Source: REEB95 sp035934995 (lineage in GTDB: Bacteria > Pseudomonadota > Alphaproteobacteria > ATCC43930 > CGMCC-115725). From it: DNA of 64,000 nt. The DNA lies in NCBI GenBank assembly GCA_035934995.1, contig DASYXI010000051.1, forward strand, positions 38,602 to 102,601, written 5' to 3'. Below, in pieces: positions 45,988 through 54,282 of this stretch (position 1 is its first letter; each line of letters starts with the position of its first letter). The notes under the pieces were generated by a model. The model was given only the letters and a program-made list of their open reading frames with translations. It searched no databases and had not been told where the DNA came from. The position numbers and the translations under genes are program-made.

Positions 45988-47202
45988 TTACTTCTTCAAC
46001 GGCTCGCCGCCCGATTTCGAGATCCACACCCACGCTTTCGCCTTGGCGTCATAGGTCGTGACGATCGAGCTTTCGGGACCGAGGCCGCGTTGCGGATATT
46101 TCTTGAAATCGTAGATGCCGTCGACACCGGCGAAGTCCGTCAGGTTGTCGATGAAGTCCTTGAGCTGCGCCGCCGTCGCCTTGGGGCCGAGCTTGCGCAG
46201 GCCGGCGACCACGATCAGGCCCGCGTCCCACGACGTTGCCACCATGTTGTCGGCCTTGAGATGGTGTTCGGCGAGGATCGCGTACATCGCGTGCTGCGCC
46301 TTATCCATCCGCGGATCGAGCTTCACCGAGGCTGGATGCGGCGGAAACATCGCCGACGCCATGATCAGCTGCTTGGGCAGGAACGATTCCCATTGCGCCA
46401 TGGCGGCGAAGGTCTGATTGCCGCTGGTCGGCGCGACGGGAACGTCGAGGCCGCCCTGGACCATGCCCTTGAACACCGTCGCCGCCGGCGCACCGGTCAC
46501 CCAGGCGATCATCGCCTGCGCGCCCGATTCCTTGATGCGCGCGATCTGCGCCGCGACCGAGACATCGGTCGGGTTGAAATGCTCGCCGATCACCTTGGAC
46601 ATCACGCCCTTGAATTCGGGGCGGTTGAGGATTTCGTCGACCGACCGGTCGCCGTCCTGGCCGCTGGCGTCGGTGGTCATCAGCGTTGCGATCTTGGTCC
46701 AGCCTTTGAGCCGGTAATAGCGCATCACCGCCGCGATCTGATCGACCGACGAGGCGCTGGTCGAGAAGGTCCAGCTGCCGGGCTTGGGATGGATCGCCGG
46801 CGACAGGCAGTATTGCACCGGCCCGTTGGCCATCAGCGGCGCCATGGCAAGGCATTCACCCACCAAGCTCGAACCCAAAATCACCGCCGGCTTGGCGGTC
46901 AGCAACTGCGTGGTGAGCTGCACCGCGACTTGCGGGCTGGTCTGTTCGTCGTGGAAAACGAAATGCAGCTTGGCGCCGTGGATGCCGCCGGTCTTGTTGA
47001 CCTCTTCCTCGAGCGCGGACAGCGCGTCCTTCTGGCCCTGGCCGACGAACGCCGCGCCGCCGGTGAGCGGCATGACGACGTTGATCGCGTAGGTGTCGGC
47101 GGCGTGGGACGACGGCGCGAACCCGATTGTCGCAGCGGCGGCCAGCGCGAGCCCACCGGCGACCGCGCGGCCCGCCTTTATGATTTCCTGCAATGCTTTC
47201 AT
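45988..47202 (-). CDS. ABC transporter substrate-binding protein, branched-chain/aromatic type
   Basis: This 404-residue periplasmic protein of the Leu/Ile/Val-binding (Peripla_BP_6) type has a signal peptide ending SSHA (cleavage after residue 34) and mature sequence beginning ADTYAINVVMPLTGG. GGQGQKDALSALEEEVNKTGGI is the usual first ligand-binding segment. No permease or ATPase genes are adjacent, so it works with subunits encoded elsewhere. Binding proteins of this family often carry aromatic acids, which would suit the region, but this is inference. GGGGAGGAC precedes the ATG at 47202. Confidence 0.85.
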   Translation of the reverse strand: MKALQEIIKAGRAVAGGLALAAAATIGFAPSSHAADTYAINVVMPLTGGAAFVGQGQKDALSALEEEVNKTGGIHGAKLHFVFHDEQTSPQVAVQLTTQLLTAKPAVILGSSLVGECLAMAPLMANGPVQYCLSPAIHPKPGSWTFSTSASSVDQIAAVMRYYRLKGWTKIATLMTTDASGQDGDRSVDEILNRPEFKGVMSKVIGEHFNPTDVSVAAQIARIKESGAQAMIAWVTGAPAATVFKGMVQGGLDVPVAPTSGNQTFAAMAQWESFLPKQLIMASAMFPPHPASVKLDPRMDKAQHAMYAILAEHHLKADNMVATSWDAGLIVVAGLRKLGPKATAAQLKDFIDNLTDFAGVDGIYDFKKYPQRGLGPESSIVTTYDAKAKAWVWISKSGGEPLKK

Positions 47203-47264
47203 TGTGTCCTCCCCGAAGCGCAGAATCACTGCTGCACCAAGCCCTGTCAACGTTCAGGACAATC

Positions 47265-48386
47265 ATGAGCGCCCGTCAAACGCCGCCCTTCCGCGCCGAT
47301 CATGTCGGCAGCCTGTTGCGACCGCCGGCCCTCCTCGAAGCCCGCGAACAGCGCAAGCGGAACGCCATCGGCGCGGCGCAACTCACCGCGGCCGAGGATG
47401 CCGCGATCCGCGACGTCGTGAAAATGCAGGAGGAGATCGGCCTCAAGGCGGTGACCGACGGCGAGTTCCGCCGCACGCTGTGGCATGTCGATTTCCTGAC
47501 GTCGTTCGCCAACGTCAAATCGGTGCCCGGCAAGGTCACCGCCAAGTTTCATACCCACGCCGGCGAGATCGAGCGCACGCCGTCGGCACTGGCCGTCACC
47601 GGCAAGCTGGCGCGGCCGCGGCCGATCTTCGTCGACCATTTCAAGTTCTTGAAGTCGGTGGCCAGGGCCGTGCCCAAGCTCACCATTCCGTCGCCCAGCA
47701 TCCTGCACTTCCGCGGCGGCCGTGAGGCGATCGACCGCGGCGCCTATCCCGACCTCGGCGCGTTCTATGCCGATCTCGCCCGCGTCTACAGCGAGGAGGT
47801 GCGCGATCTGGCGGCGGCGGGTTGCCGATATCTCCAGATCGACGAGGTCAACTTCGCCTATCTCTGCGACCCCAAATTGCGCGAGCAGGTGCGCGCGTTG
47901 GGCGAGGATCCCGATGCGCTGCCGCACACCTACGCCAAGCTGATCAACGGCGCGATATCCTCCCGGCCGAAGGACATGGTGGTGTGCATGCACCTCTGTC
48001 GCGGCAATTTCGAAGGCGCCTGGATCGCCGAAGGCGGCTATGAGCCGGTGGCCGAAGCGTTATTCAACGAGATCGAGGTCGATGGCTATTTCCTCGAATA
48101 CGACACCGAACGCGCCGGCGGTTTTGGACCGTTGCGCTTTCTACCGAAAGGGAAGGTTGCCGTTCTGGGCCTGATCACCACCAAGCTACCGCAACTCGAA
48201 ACCAAGGACGATTTGAAACGCCGCATCGACGCGGCGGCCAAGATCGTGCCCGTCGACCAGCTCGCCCTTAGTCCACAATGCGGCTTTGCCAGCGGCGAGC
48301 GCGGCAACAAGCTTTCGGTCGCCGACGAGATCGCCAAGCTTCGGCTGGTGGTTGAAACCGCGCGCGAGATCTGGGGCGGCGTCTAA
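47265..48386 (+). CDS. MetE-like cobalamin-independent methyltransferase, copy 2
   Basis: This is the second 373-residue MetE-like protein, aligning without gaps to the one at 42308 and about two-thirds identical by eye. It starts TPPFRADHVGSLLRPP and keeps His and Cys in VCMHLCRGN, Glu in FLEYDTER and Cys in SPQCGFAS. It diverges from the binding-protein gene across 62 bases, with AGGAC before the ATG. Together with copy 1 it forms a direct repeat of about 1.1 kb around the OLD/KTSC region. Confidence 0.85.
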   Translation: MSARQTPPFRADHVGSLLRPPALLEAREQRKRNAIGAAQLTAAEDAAIRDVVKMQEEIGLKAVTDGEFRRTLWHVDFLTSFANVKSVPGKVTAKFHTHAGEIERTPSALAVTGKLARPRPIFVDHFKFLKSVARAVPKLTIPSPSILHFRGGREAIDRGAYPDLGAFYADLARVYSEEVRDLAAAGCRYLQIDEVNFAYLCDPKLREQVRALGEDPDALPHTYAKLINGAISSRPKDMVVCMHLCRGNFEGAWIAEGGYEPVAEALFNEIEVDGYFLEYDTERAGGFGPLRFLPKGKVAVLGLITTKLPQLETKDDLKRRIDAAAKIVPVDQLALSPQCGFASGERGNKLSVADEIAKLRLVVETAREIWGGV

Positions 48387-48397
48387 GCGCTGACGCG

Positions 48398-48772
48398 TCA
48401 GTCGTGCTTGGCGGTTACGTTCCGGCTGCAGCTGGCGTTCGCGCCCGTATAGGTCGATTCGAACTTACCGGTGAATTCGCCGCCAGACATTTTTCCGGTC
48501 ATCGTGCCCGACACGCCGTGTTCGGGGTAATTGTACGCCACGCTGACGGAACCATCGGGCGTCACCGTGCCGTGAAACGGCACCTGCGCGCCACCGATGC
48601 TGAAGCGGCCGACGATCGCCGTATCGGTGATTTTCATGGCGACCGCCCCTTGCGGACACCGTCCACCCGATTGTTCGACCGTGCCGTGCCAGACGCCATC
48701 GAAGGGACCGGCGGCAAACGCGACGCCGGCCATACCCAGCAATCCCAAGCTCGCCGCCATGAACGACCGCAT
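48398..48772 (-). CDS. Small secreted beta-rich protein, unknown function
   Basis: The 124-residue precursor has a signal peptide (cleavage near AFA, residue 20) and a mature part starting AGPFDGVWHGTVEQSGGRCPQG, with alternating strands and several Gly/Thr turns (GTMTGKMSGGEFTGKFES), suggesting a small beta-barrel or sandwich. Two cysteines, in GRCPQG and ASCSRN, could form a disulfide. GAGGGGG precedes the ATG at 48772. No assigned family is recognised with confidence. Confidence 0.7.
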   Translation of the reverse strand: MRSFMAASLGLLGMAGVAFAAGPFDGVWHGTVEQSGGRCPQGAVAMKITDTAIVGRFSIGGAQVPFHGTVTPDGSVSVAYNYPEHGVSGTMTGKMSGGEFTGKFESTYTGANASCSRNVTAKHD

Positions 48773-48992
48773 CGCATACCCCCTCGGCTTTGCGTTGTGT
48801 GGACAATCCCAGGCGCGACAAATCGGTTCGGTAAGCCGCCCCGACATTCCCAGGTCGAAGTCGGGTTGCACGCGCTCTTGTGCACCCTTCCGGTCGTTTG
48901 CTGTACGTGGTTTAGCCGATCGCGAAAACGCGGCCGGCGGCGGTTTCCCGCAGCCGGCCGCGCCCCGTCGCGCGACTCCTAATGGGTCTGTG

Positions 48993-49205
48993 TTAGTCCT
49001 TGTCCGTGCCGTCGTTCTTTTGATAGGTCGGCATCGTATTCGGTTGCTCGTAGGCCGCATCCGGCCCATTCACCGTCTGCCCTTGCATCGGCTGAGCCTG
49101 CGCCAAGACGATGCCGCCACCGGGCAGCGAACTGGTGTTCGATTGCGCCAGTGCCAGCGGCGAGAACGCCAACAGGGCGGCCGCGATAAGACCAAGCTTT
49201 GCCAT
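48993..49205 (-). CDS. Small secreted protein, unknown function
   Basis: This 70-residue precursor has a signal peptide (MAKLGLIAAALLAFSPLALA) and a mature tail of about 50 polar residues ending in Lys/Asp. AAGGGG precedes the ATG at 49205. There is no recognisable domain. It may be expressed alone, since the neighbouring genes are 197 and 220 bases away. Confidence 0.55.
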   Translation of the reverse strand: MAKLGLIAAALLAFSPLALAQSNTSSLPGGGIVLAQAQPMQGQTVNGPDAAYEQPNTMPTYQKNDGTDKD

Positions 49206-49402
49206 GGTGAATACCCCTTGTTGTGTGGTCGGCGTTTTGAACGCCTTATCAACCGCGAGGGTATTGCAAAATTTCAATGTGAGAGAATCACGGTTCGGTG
49301 AAGGGGACCGCGGCGCCCCATAACTAAAGTTGACCGACACAACCGATTTACGTCTGCCGCAGCTTCTTCAGGTTAGACGCGGGCCAGTCCAGCTGTGCCG
49401 CC

Positions 49403-49846
49403 TCAGCATTTGCTCCAATAGTCGAGATGGAGCGTCTCGGTCGCGCCTTCGGGCGGCAGCGTGAAGCTCGCGGCGGCGAAGCTCGGCGGCCGGAAAAAGC
49501 TGACGTGGGCGTTGTTCGAGAAGGCAAAGCCTTCGAGCGGCCAGCCGACGAGGTTCGTATCGAAGTTGCCGTTGCCATTGGCGTCGTGAAACGTGGCGAC
49601 GGCATAGATGCCGGGCGGCAAGTCGAAATGGAAGGTCACCGAGCCGACGCGTGCCGGCAGATGGCGATCGCGGCCGTCGGTATGGGTGGAAAGCCAGTCG
49701 GCAGCGACATAGACCGTCAGGTCGATCTCGCCCTTGTCGCTGCAGATATTGTCGACAACGACAGTGAGCGGAGCCGCGTGCGTCGCCGGCGCGCCGAGCC
49801 CCAGCGCCAACCCGGCCACCGCGCCGGCGAAAATCTTCGCTTTCAC
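49403..49846 (-). CDS. DUF2141 secreted protein
   Basis: This 147-residue protein with a signal peptide ends its leader near THA and then shows the DUF2141 pattern: GEIDLTVYV, LPPGIYAVATFHDANGNGNFDTNLVGWPLEG and FSNNA. The family is found in secreted proteins and has no known activity; the DxNxNGxxD stretch looks like a calcium-binding loop. The start is taken as a GTG at 49846. An ATG at 49873 is directly adjacent to the mature 3' end of tRNA-Arg and would have no ribosome site of its own after processing. Confidence 0.8.
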   Translation of the reverse strand: MKAKIFAGAVAGLALGLGAPATHAAPLTVVVDNICSDKGEIDLTVYVAADWLSTHTDGRDRHLPARVGSVTFHFDLPPGIYAVATFHDANGNGNFDTNLVGWPLEGFAFSNNAHVSFFRPPSFAAASFTLPPEGATETLHLDYWSKC

Positions 49847-49873
49847 CTGCCGACTATAGCAAAGCCGCGGCAT

Positions 49874-49955
<82 letters not shown>

Positions 49956-49996
49956 CGTCGGTTATAGCAAAGCTCGCCAGGCGGCCGCCACGCAGC

Positions 49997-50812
49997 TCAG
50001 GCGGCCAACCGATCCTGCACCGCGCCATCGACGCCGAAGCAGGCGGCCACCAGTTCGCGATCGGGCCCGGCGCCACCGTCGACCAGCGCCGCGTGCGCGC
50101 TTTCGTTGAGACCGCGGTGCGCCTTGTCGAGACCGCAGACGACGCGCTTGAAGCCGGCATAGGGCTGCGTCAACGCGAGCATGTCGGCGCCGGCGGCGCC
50201 CCACCAGAACGCGTCGCGCTGCATCTCGAGCGGCTTTTCCGGATCGATTCCGGCATGGGTGAAGAGCAGCGCCCCGTCTTCGGTGAAGGCGGCGCGGCGC
50301 AGCGCGCTGAGCCACTGGCGATGACCCGGACGGGCGTCGATCGCGTTACGCAGCGTGCCGGTCCAGCGGGTAATGGCCATGGTGCCTTCGCGGCAGGCGG
50401 CCTCGGCTTGGCGCGGATCGAGACCGTAGGCGCGCAGCGTCGCTTCGAGACCGCGCGTCAGGATCCACGGCAGAACCTCGCGCGGATTGGGCGCGAATTG
50501 GAGCTCTTGCAGCTTCTGCCACATCGCTTCTTGCGTGCCGCGCAGATAAGCCAGTTCGCAGGCAAAGGCCCGGCGGCGCGCCAGCGCCAGCGCGCGAAAA
50601 TGCAAGAGCGCGTCGACCGTGGCGACGGCGTCGGCGCCGGGCGCGAGATAATTACCGAGATAAACGATGCGGTCGCCGGGCTCGAGACGCTCGATGAGCT
50701 GGCGGTGCAACGCGGTCAGGCGCTTGGCCTCGCCGTTGACCGGCGCGACCGCCCAGACGCGGCGTGCGCGATTGAACCGGGCGTAGATCTCGTTTTCGGT
50801 GGAGAGCGTCAC
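49997..50812 (-). CDS. PPP-type phosphatase-fold protein lacking metal ligands
   Basis: The 271-residue protein follows the layout of bacterial serine/threonine-type metallophosphatases: a first strand and helix, then GDRIVYLGNYLAPG, LAYLRGTQE and later LLFTHAGIDP. The metal-binding signatures are changed: GDIHG reads APVNG (about residues 23-27), GDYVDRG reads GNYLAPG (53-59) and GNHE reads GTQE (92-95). Most catalytic Asp, Asn and His residues are therefore gone, which indicates a non-enzymatic role. It lies 28 bases after carD on the same strand and is probably co-transcribed. Confidence 0.75.
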   Translation of the reverse strand: MTLSTENEIYARFNRARRVWAVAPVNGEAKRLTALHRQLIERLEPGDRIVYLGNYLAPGADAVATVDALLHFRALALARRRAFACELAYLRGTQEAMWQKLQELQFAPNPREVLPWILTRGLEATLRAYGLDPRQAEAACREGTMAITRWTGTLRNAIDARPGHRQWLSALRRAAFTEDGALLFTHAGIDPEKPLEMQRDAFWWGAAGADMLALTQPYAGFKRVVCGLDKAHRGLNESAHAALVDGGAGPDRELVAACFGVDGAVQDRLAA

Positions 50813-50840
50813 CGGCGCGCGATGCCGGCGTGCGCGCGGC

Positions 50841-51371
50841 TCACGCCGCGCTCAGCATCTGTTCCACGCGCTTCGCTGCCGACGCTTCGTCGATGTTCTC
50901 GACGGCGGCGAATTCGCGTACCAGCCGGTCGAGCGCCGCCTGATAGATCTGACGCTCGCTGTAGGACTGTTCGGGCTGACCGACGTTGCGGTAAAGGTCG
51001 CGCACCACTTCGGCGATCGAGGCCGGATCGCCCGAATTGATCTTGGCCTCGTACTCCTGGGCGCGGCGACTCCACATCGTGCGCTTGGCGCGCGAACGGC
51101 CCTTGAGCTTGGACAGGGCCGCGTCCATCTCCTTGCGGGTCGACAGCCGGCGTAGGCCGGAATTCTTCGCCTTGGCGACCGGCACGCGCAGCGTCATGCG
51201 GTCCTTGTCGAAATGGACGACAAAGACCTTGAGCTGATACCCGGCGATTTCCTGGTTCTCGATGCCGAGAATCTTGCCGACGCCGTGGGTCGGATAGACG
51301 ACGAAATCGCCGGTTGAAAAACCGAGCGTTTCCGCCAGGGTTTTCTCTTCCTTCTTGCGCGCGACAGCCAT
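50841..51371 (-). CDS. carD: CarD-family transcriptional regulator
   Basis: CarD proteins bind the RNA polymerase beta subunit and stabilise open promoter complexes. The 176-residue protein has the N-terminal RNAP-interaction domain (STGDFVVYPTHGVGKILGIENQEIAGYQLKVFVV) and a C-terminal helical DNA-binding domain (AEVVRDLYRN...YQAALDRLVREFAAVE). In alphaproteobacteria it supports rRNA and stress gene transcription. It lies upstream of the phosphatase-fold gene and downstream of fdxA. Confidence 0.93.
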   Translation of the reverse strand: MAVARKKEEKTLAETLGFSTGDFVVYPTHGVGKILGIENQEIAGYQLKVFVVHFDKDRMTLRVPVAKAKNSGLRRLSTRKEMDAALSKLKGRSRAKRTMWSRRAQEYEAKINSGDPASIAEVVRDLYRNVGQPEQSYSERQIYQAALDRLVREFAAVENIDEASAAKRVEQMLSAA

Positions 51372-51573
51372 TTTCAGGGCAGACCTCAGCCGAAAACGCG
51401 AGTGACCCCCGGCCGCTCAAAAAGCCTGCGGCAATGGATCGATATTCCGGGAGGGACGCACCCGCCGTGCGTCCAGTGTCATAATTACCACAAATGGCCG
51501 GAAAAAGCCAGCGCCGAAGCCATGCACCGCTTGCAGGCCCGGCCGCAAAGCACGGATTTCGCTGGGATTTTTG

Positions 51574-51909
51574 CTAGCGCTTGCCGGGATTTGCGCTGAA
51601 GAACTTGGTGAACTTATCGGGAACGCCCTTGAACGCGTCGGCGTCGGCCGGCGCCTCGGCCTTGCGCGTGATATTCGGCCATGAGGTGGCGTACTGGCGA
51701 TTGGTTTCAACCCACTTTTCGGCCTGTGGATCGCTGTCCGGCACGATCGCTTCGGCCGGACATTCCGGCTCGCAGACACCGCAATCGATGCACTCGTCGG
51801 GGTGAATGACCAACATGTTCTCGCCCTCGTAGAAGCAATCCACCGGGCAGACCTCGACGCAGTCCATGTATTTGCACTTGATGCAGGCTTCGGTCACGAC
51901 ATAGGTCAT
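51574..51909 (-). CDS. fdxA: 7Fe-8S ferredoxin FdxA
   Basis: This 111-residue ferredoxin starts MTYVVTEACIKCKYMDCVEVCPVDCFYEG and has the second set CIDCGVCEPECP, the pattern of one 3Fe-4S and one 4Fe-4S cluster. Length and the long C-terminal extension are normal for the proteobacterial FdxA group. It usually sits beside carD and an S4-domain gene in alphaproteobacteria; here carD is adjacent but the S4 gene is 8 kb away. It could serve as electron carrier for several reductases, possibly including the box-operon flavoprotein. Confidence 0.94.
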   Translation of the reverse strand: MTYVVTEACIKCKYMDCVEVCPVDCFYEGENMLVIHPDECIDCGVCEPECPAEAIVPDSDPQAEKWVETNRQYATSWPNITRKAEAPADADAFKGVPDKFTKFFSANPGKR

Positions 51910-51968
51910 CGGGAAAACTCGATCGCTGGCTGGGAATCGCCGCTCGTACCACGCGGCCGAAGCCAGTT

Positions 51969-52973
51969 TCAACCCCTGCTGGATTGGGGACTTATGCCGC
52001 TTTCCGGCGGCAATCCGGTATAGACACCGCGGGCCCGACAGGCGCGCGTCGCGTTACGCTCCTCGGCGACATGCGCCATGAGGCCGATGGCCCGGCCGAT
52101 GGCATAAAGCGCTGCCGCGCCGCCGGCCGGCAAGGCCAGCGCCGTGCCGAGTTTCGCCATCGCTTCGGACAAGGTACGCGGCGCCGGCGACCGGTGTGGC
52201 AAGAGCGCGATCAAAGCCCCGGCGCGCGCATCGGCGGTGGTATCGCCGGCGAAATCGAGCGCCGCCAAGCCGGCCGCGACCGATCGCCACGGCGGCACGC
52301 CGGCGGCCGCGGCGGCCCGCGCCGCCAGCGCCGCCGCGTCGATGCCGTTATCGGCTGACAGGATCAGGCCGGCGCGCAGCAACGGTCGCGCTTCGCGATC
52401 GAGGCCCCACGCTTCGGCCAGCGCCGCCTCGATCGGCCGCGCCGACGGCGCATTGCCGGCCGCGGCTGCGGCAAGAAAACGCAGCAGCCGCGCGCCGGCG
52501 TAACCGAAGAATTCGGCCGTCGCCTGCGACCAGCGCGGCTCATCCACGGTTGCGATCTGCAACAGCGCGAGCATGCGCGCCAGCGGCGAAACGGTTGCCA
52601 ACGCGCCGCGCAATGTATCGCCGCCGGGCGGCGGCTCCGGCAAATTGTCGGCGGCGAAACTTGCCGCCGGATCGCAATCCCAGATCAACGCCGCCGCCTC
52701 GCGCACCGACAAATTGCGCGCCAGCTCGATAGCGTCGCGGCCGCGAAAAAAGACCCGGCCGCCGCGCGTCAAAGTGATGGCCGTCTCGAGCAGCGGTCCG
52801 CTCGGCAGGCCGCCGCGCTTCAATGCCGCGATGTCGGCGGCGGCATAACGGCGGGCGCGGCCGCCGGCCCGCTCGGAGCGGATCAAGCCACGGCTGACAT
52901 AGGCGTAAAGCGTTGCCGGTGTGACGCCGAGCGCGCGCGCCGCCTCGATGGCCGTCAGCGAATCACCATACAT
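51969..52973 (-). CDS. HTH/citrate-synthase-fold fusion, probably non-catalytic
   Basis: The 334-residue protein has an N-terminal MerR-like/excisionase helix-turn-helix (about residues 3-55, TAIEAARALGVTPATLYAYVSRGLIRSERAGG) joined to an incomplete citrate-synthase-like domain. LLRAGLILSADNGIDAAALAARAAAAAG corresponds to the catalytic histidine helix, but the usual ADHELN reads ADNGID, with Asn209 at the His position, and the GPLHGG active-site segment is not found. It is therefore more likely a regulator with a metabolite-binding remnant than an enzyme. The ATG has no ribosome site and lies 5 bases from a strong -10. Confidence 0.7.
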   Translation of the reverse strand: MYGDSLTAIEAARALGVTPATLYAYVSRGLIRSERAGGRARRYAAADIAALKRGGLPSGPLLETAITLTRGGRVFFRGRDAIELARNLSVREAAALIWDCDPAASFAADNLPEPPPGGDTLRGALATVSPLARMLALLQIATVDEPRWSQATAEFFGYAGARLLRFLAAAAAGNAPSARPIEAALAEAWGLDREARPLLRAGLILSADNGIDAAALAARAAAAAGVPPWRSVAAGLAALDFAGDTTADARAGALIALLPHRSPAPRTLSEAMAKLGTALALPAGGAAALYAIGRAIGLMAHVAEERNATRACRARGVYTGLPPESGISPQSSRG

Positions 52974-52978
52974 TGATC

Positions 52979-53009
52979 AATATAATCAATATATTTGCCG
53001 CTGCGTCAA
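52979..53009 (-). promoter_or_regulatory. Leaderless promoter with direct repeats
   Basis: On the minus strand, TTGACG (53004-53009) and TATATT (52979-52984) are separated by 19 bases, the long spacer favoured by MerR-type activators. Transcription would start at or next to the ATG at 52973. Two direct copies of ATCAATAT, 9 bases apart, and the palindrome ATTGATCAAT overlap the -10 and start, a plausible autoregulatory operator. Confidence 0.6.
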
Positions 53010-53112
53010 GAAGCGCCGTGAGCGGCCACCTTTCGTCCCTCCCGACGGCGCGCCGCCGGTTCCGCCGCGGTTGTGCTCTGCTATTGTCCGGCGCGCTTAG
53101 ATTACGTGGGGC

Positions 53113-54282
53113 ATGCAGGCGATGGCCGCGCGCGGGCGGGTGGTGGTGATGCATTTCGCGGGGCAGATGCCGCTCGCCGGCATTGCCTGGCAGGCGCTGC
53201 ACTATCTCGCCGGCCTGCGCCGCCTCGGCTACGACGTCTGGTACGTCGAGGATCATGGCGCCAACCCCTACGACCCGCGCATCAACAGTATCGTCGCCGA
53301 CAACGCGGCGAACATCGCCTACTTGGCGGAACTCATGGCGCGCTTCGGCTTCGATGGCCGCTGGGCCTATTGGGACGCGATCCGCGATGAATATCACGGG
53401 CTGACGCGCGAGGCGGTGCACGCGCTGTTCCGCGACAGCGATGCGTTGCTCAACCTGTGCGGTGCGACGCGGCTGCGCGAGCATCATCTTGCGTGTCCGC
53501 GGCGGCTGATGATCGACACCGATCCGGTTTACGAGCAGATCAAATACGCCGATGCCGATCCGGCCGCGCGCAGCTATCTCGACGCGCACACGCATTTCTT
53601 CACCTACGGCGAGAATGTCGGCGGACCGGGCTGGATCGTGCCGTCGTGCGGCATCGACTGGAAACCGACGCGACCGCCGGTGGTGCTCGAATTCTGGCCA
53701 GCCGACGCCATGGGAGGCGCCTGCTTCTCGACGATCGCCACCTGGGAGAACAAGGGCAAGGACATCGCCTTCCACGGCGAGCGCTATTTCTGGTCGAAGC
53801 ACGTCAACTTCGTGCGCTTTATCGATTTGCCGCGGCAGGCGGATCGCTGCTTCACCGTCGCGCTCAACTCGGCGTCGGATGACACGCAGCGCGAAGTCGC
53901 CGCGCATGGCTGGACCGTGATCGATGCGCGCGCCGTCTCGCTCGGCATCGACGCCTATCGCGACTTCATCCGCGATTCCCGCGGCGAGTTCACCGTCGCC
54001 AAGGACATTTATGTCCGGCCGCACAGCGGCTGGTTCAGCGATCGCAGCGTCTGCTACCTCGCGGCCGGACGGCCGGTAATCACGATGAACACCGGCTTTT
54101 CGCGTTTCTATCCGGTCGGTGAAGGATTGTTCGAATTCGCCGACGCCGGCGAAGCGCTGGCCGCGCTGGCGGCGATCGACGCCGACTATCCGCGCCATGC
54201 GCGCGCCGCGCGCGACCTGGCGGCGGAATATTTCGGTTCGGATCGCGTCCTGTCGGCCCTGATGGGAGGCGCCAGCCTATGA
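53113..54282 (+). CDS. Glycosyltransferase-like protein (GT-B type, family not assigned)
   Basis: The 389-residue protein starts RVVVMHFAGQMPLAGIAWQALHYLAGLRRLGYDVWYVED, the typical N-terminal Rossmann start of GT-B glycosyltransferases. It ends with VRPHSGWFSDRSVCYLAAGRPVITMNTGFSRFYPVGEGLFEF, which matches the donor-binding half of GT1/GT4-like proteins. No EX7E motif is clear. It overlaps the next gene by four bases, so it belongs to the 53-58 kb glycosylation unit. Confidence 0.65.
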   Translation: MQAMAARGRVVVMHFAGQMPLAGIAWQALHYLAGLRRLGYDVWYVEDHGANPYDPRINSIVADNAANIAYLAELMARFGFDGRWAYWDAIRDEYHGLTREAVHALFRDSDALLNLCGATRLREHHLACPRRLMIDTDPVYEQIKYADADPAARSYLDAHTHFFTYGENVGGPGWIVPSCGIDWKPTRPPVVLEFWPADAMGGACFSTIATWENKGKDIAFHGERYFWSKHVNFVRFIDLPRQADRCFTVALNSASDDTQREVAAHGWTVIDARAVSLGIDAYRDFIRDSRGEFTVAKDIYVRPHSGWFSDRSVCYLAAGRPVITMNTGFSRFYPVGEGLFEFADAGEALAALAAIDADYPRHARAARDLAAEYFGSDRVLSALMGGASL

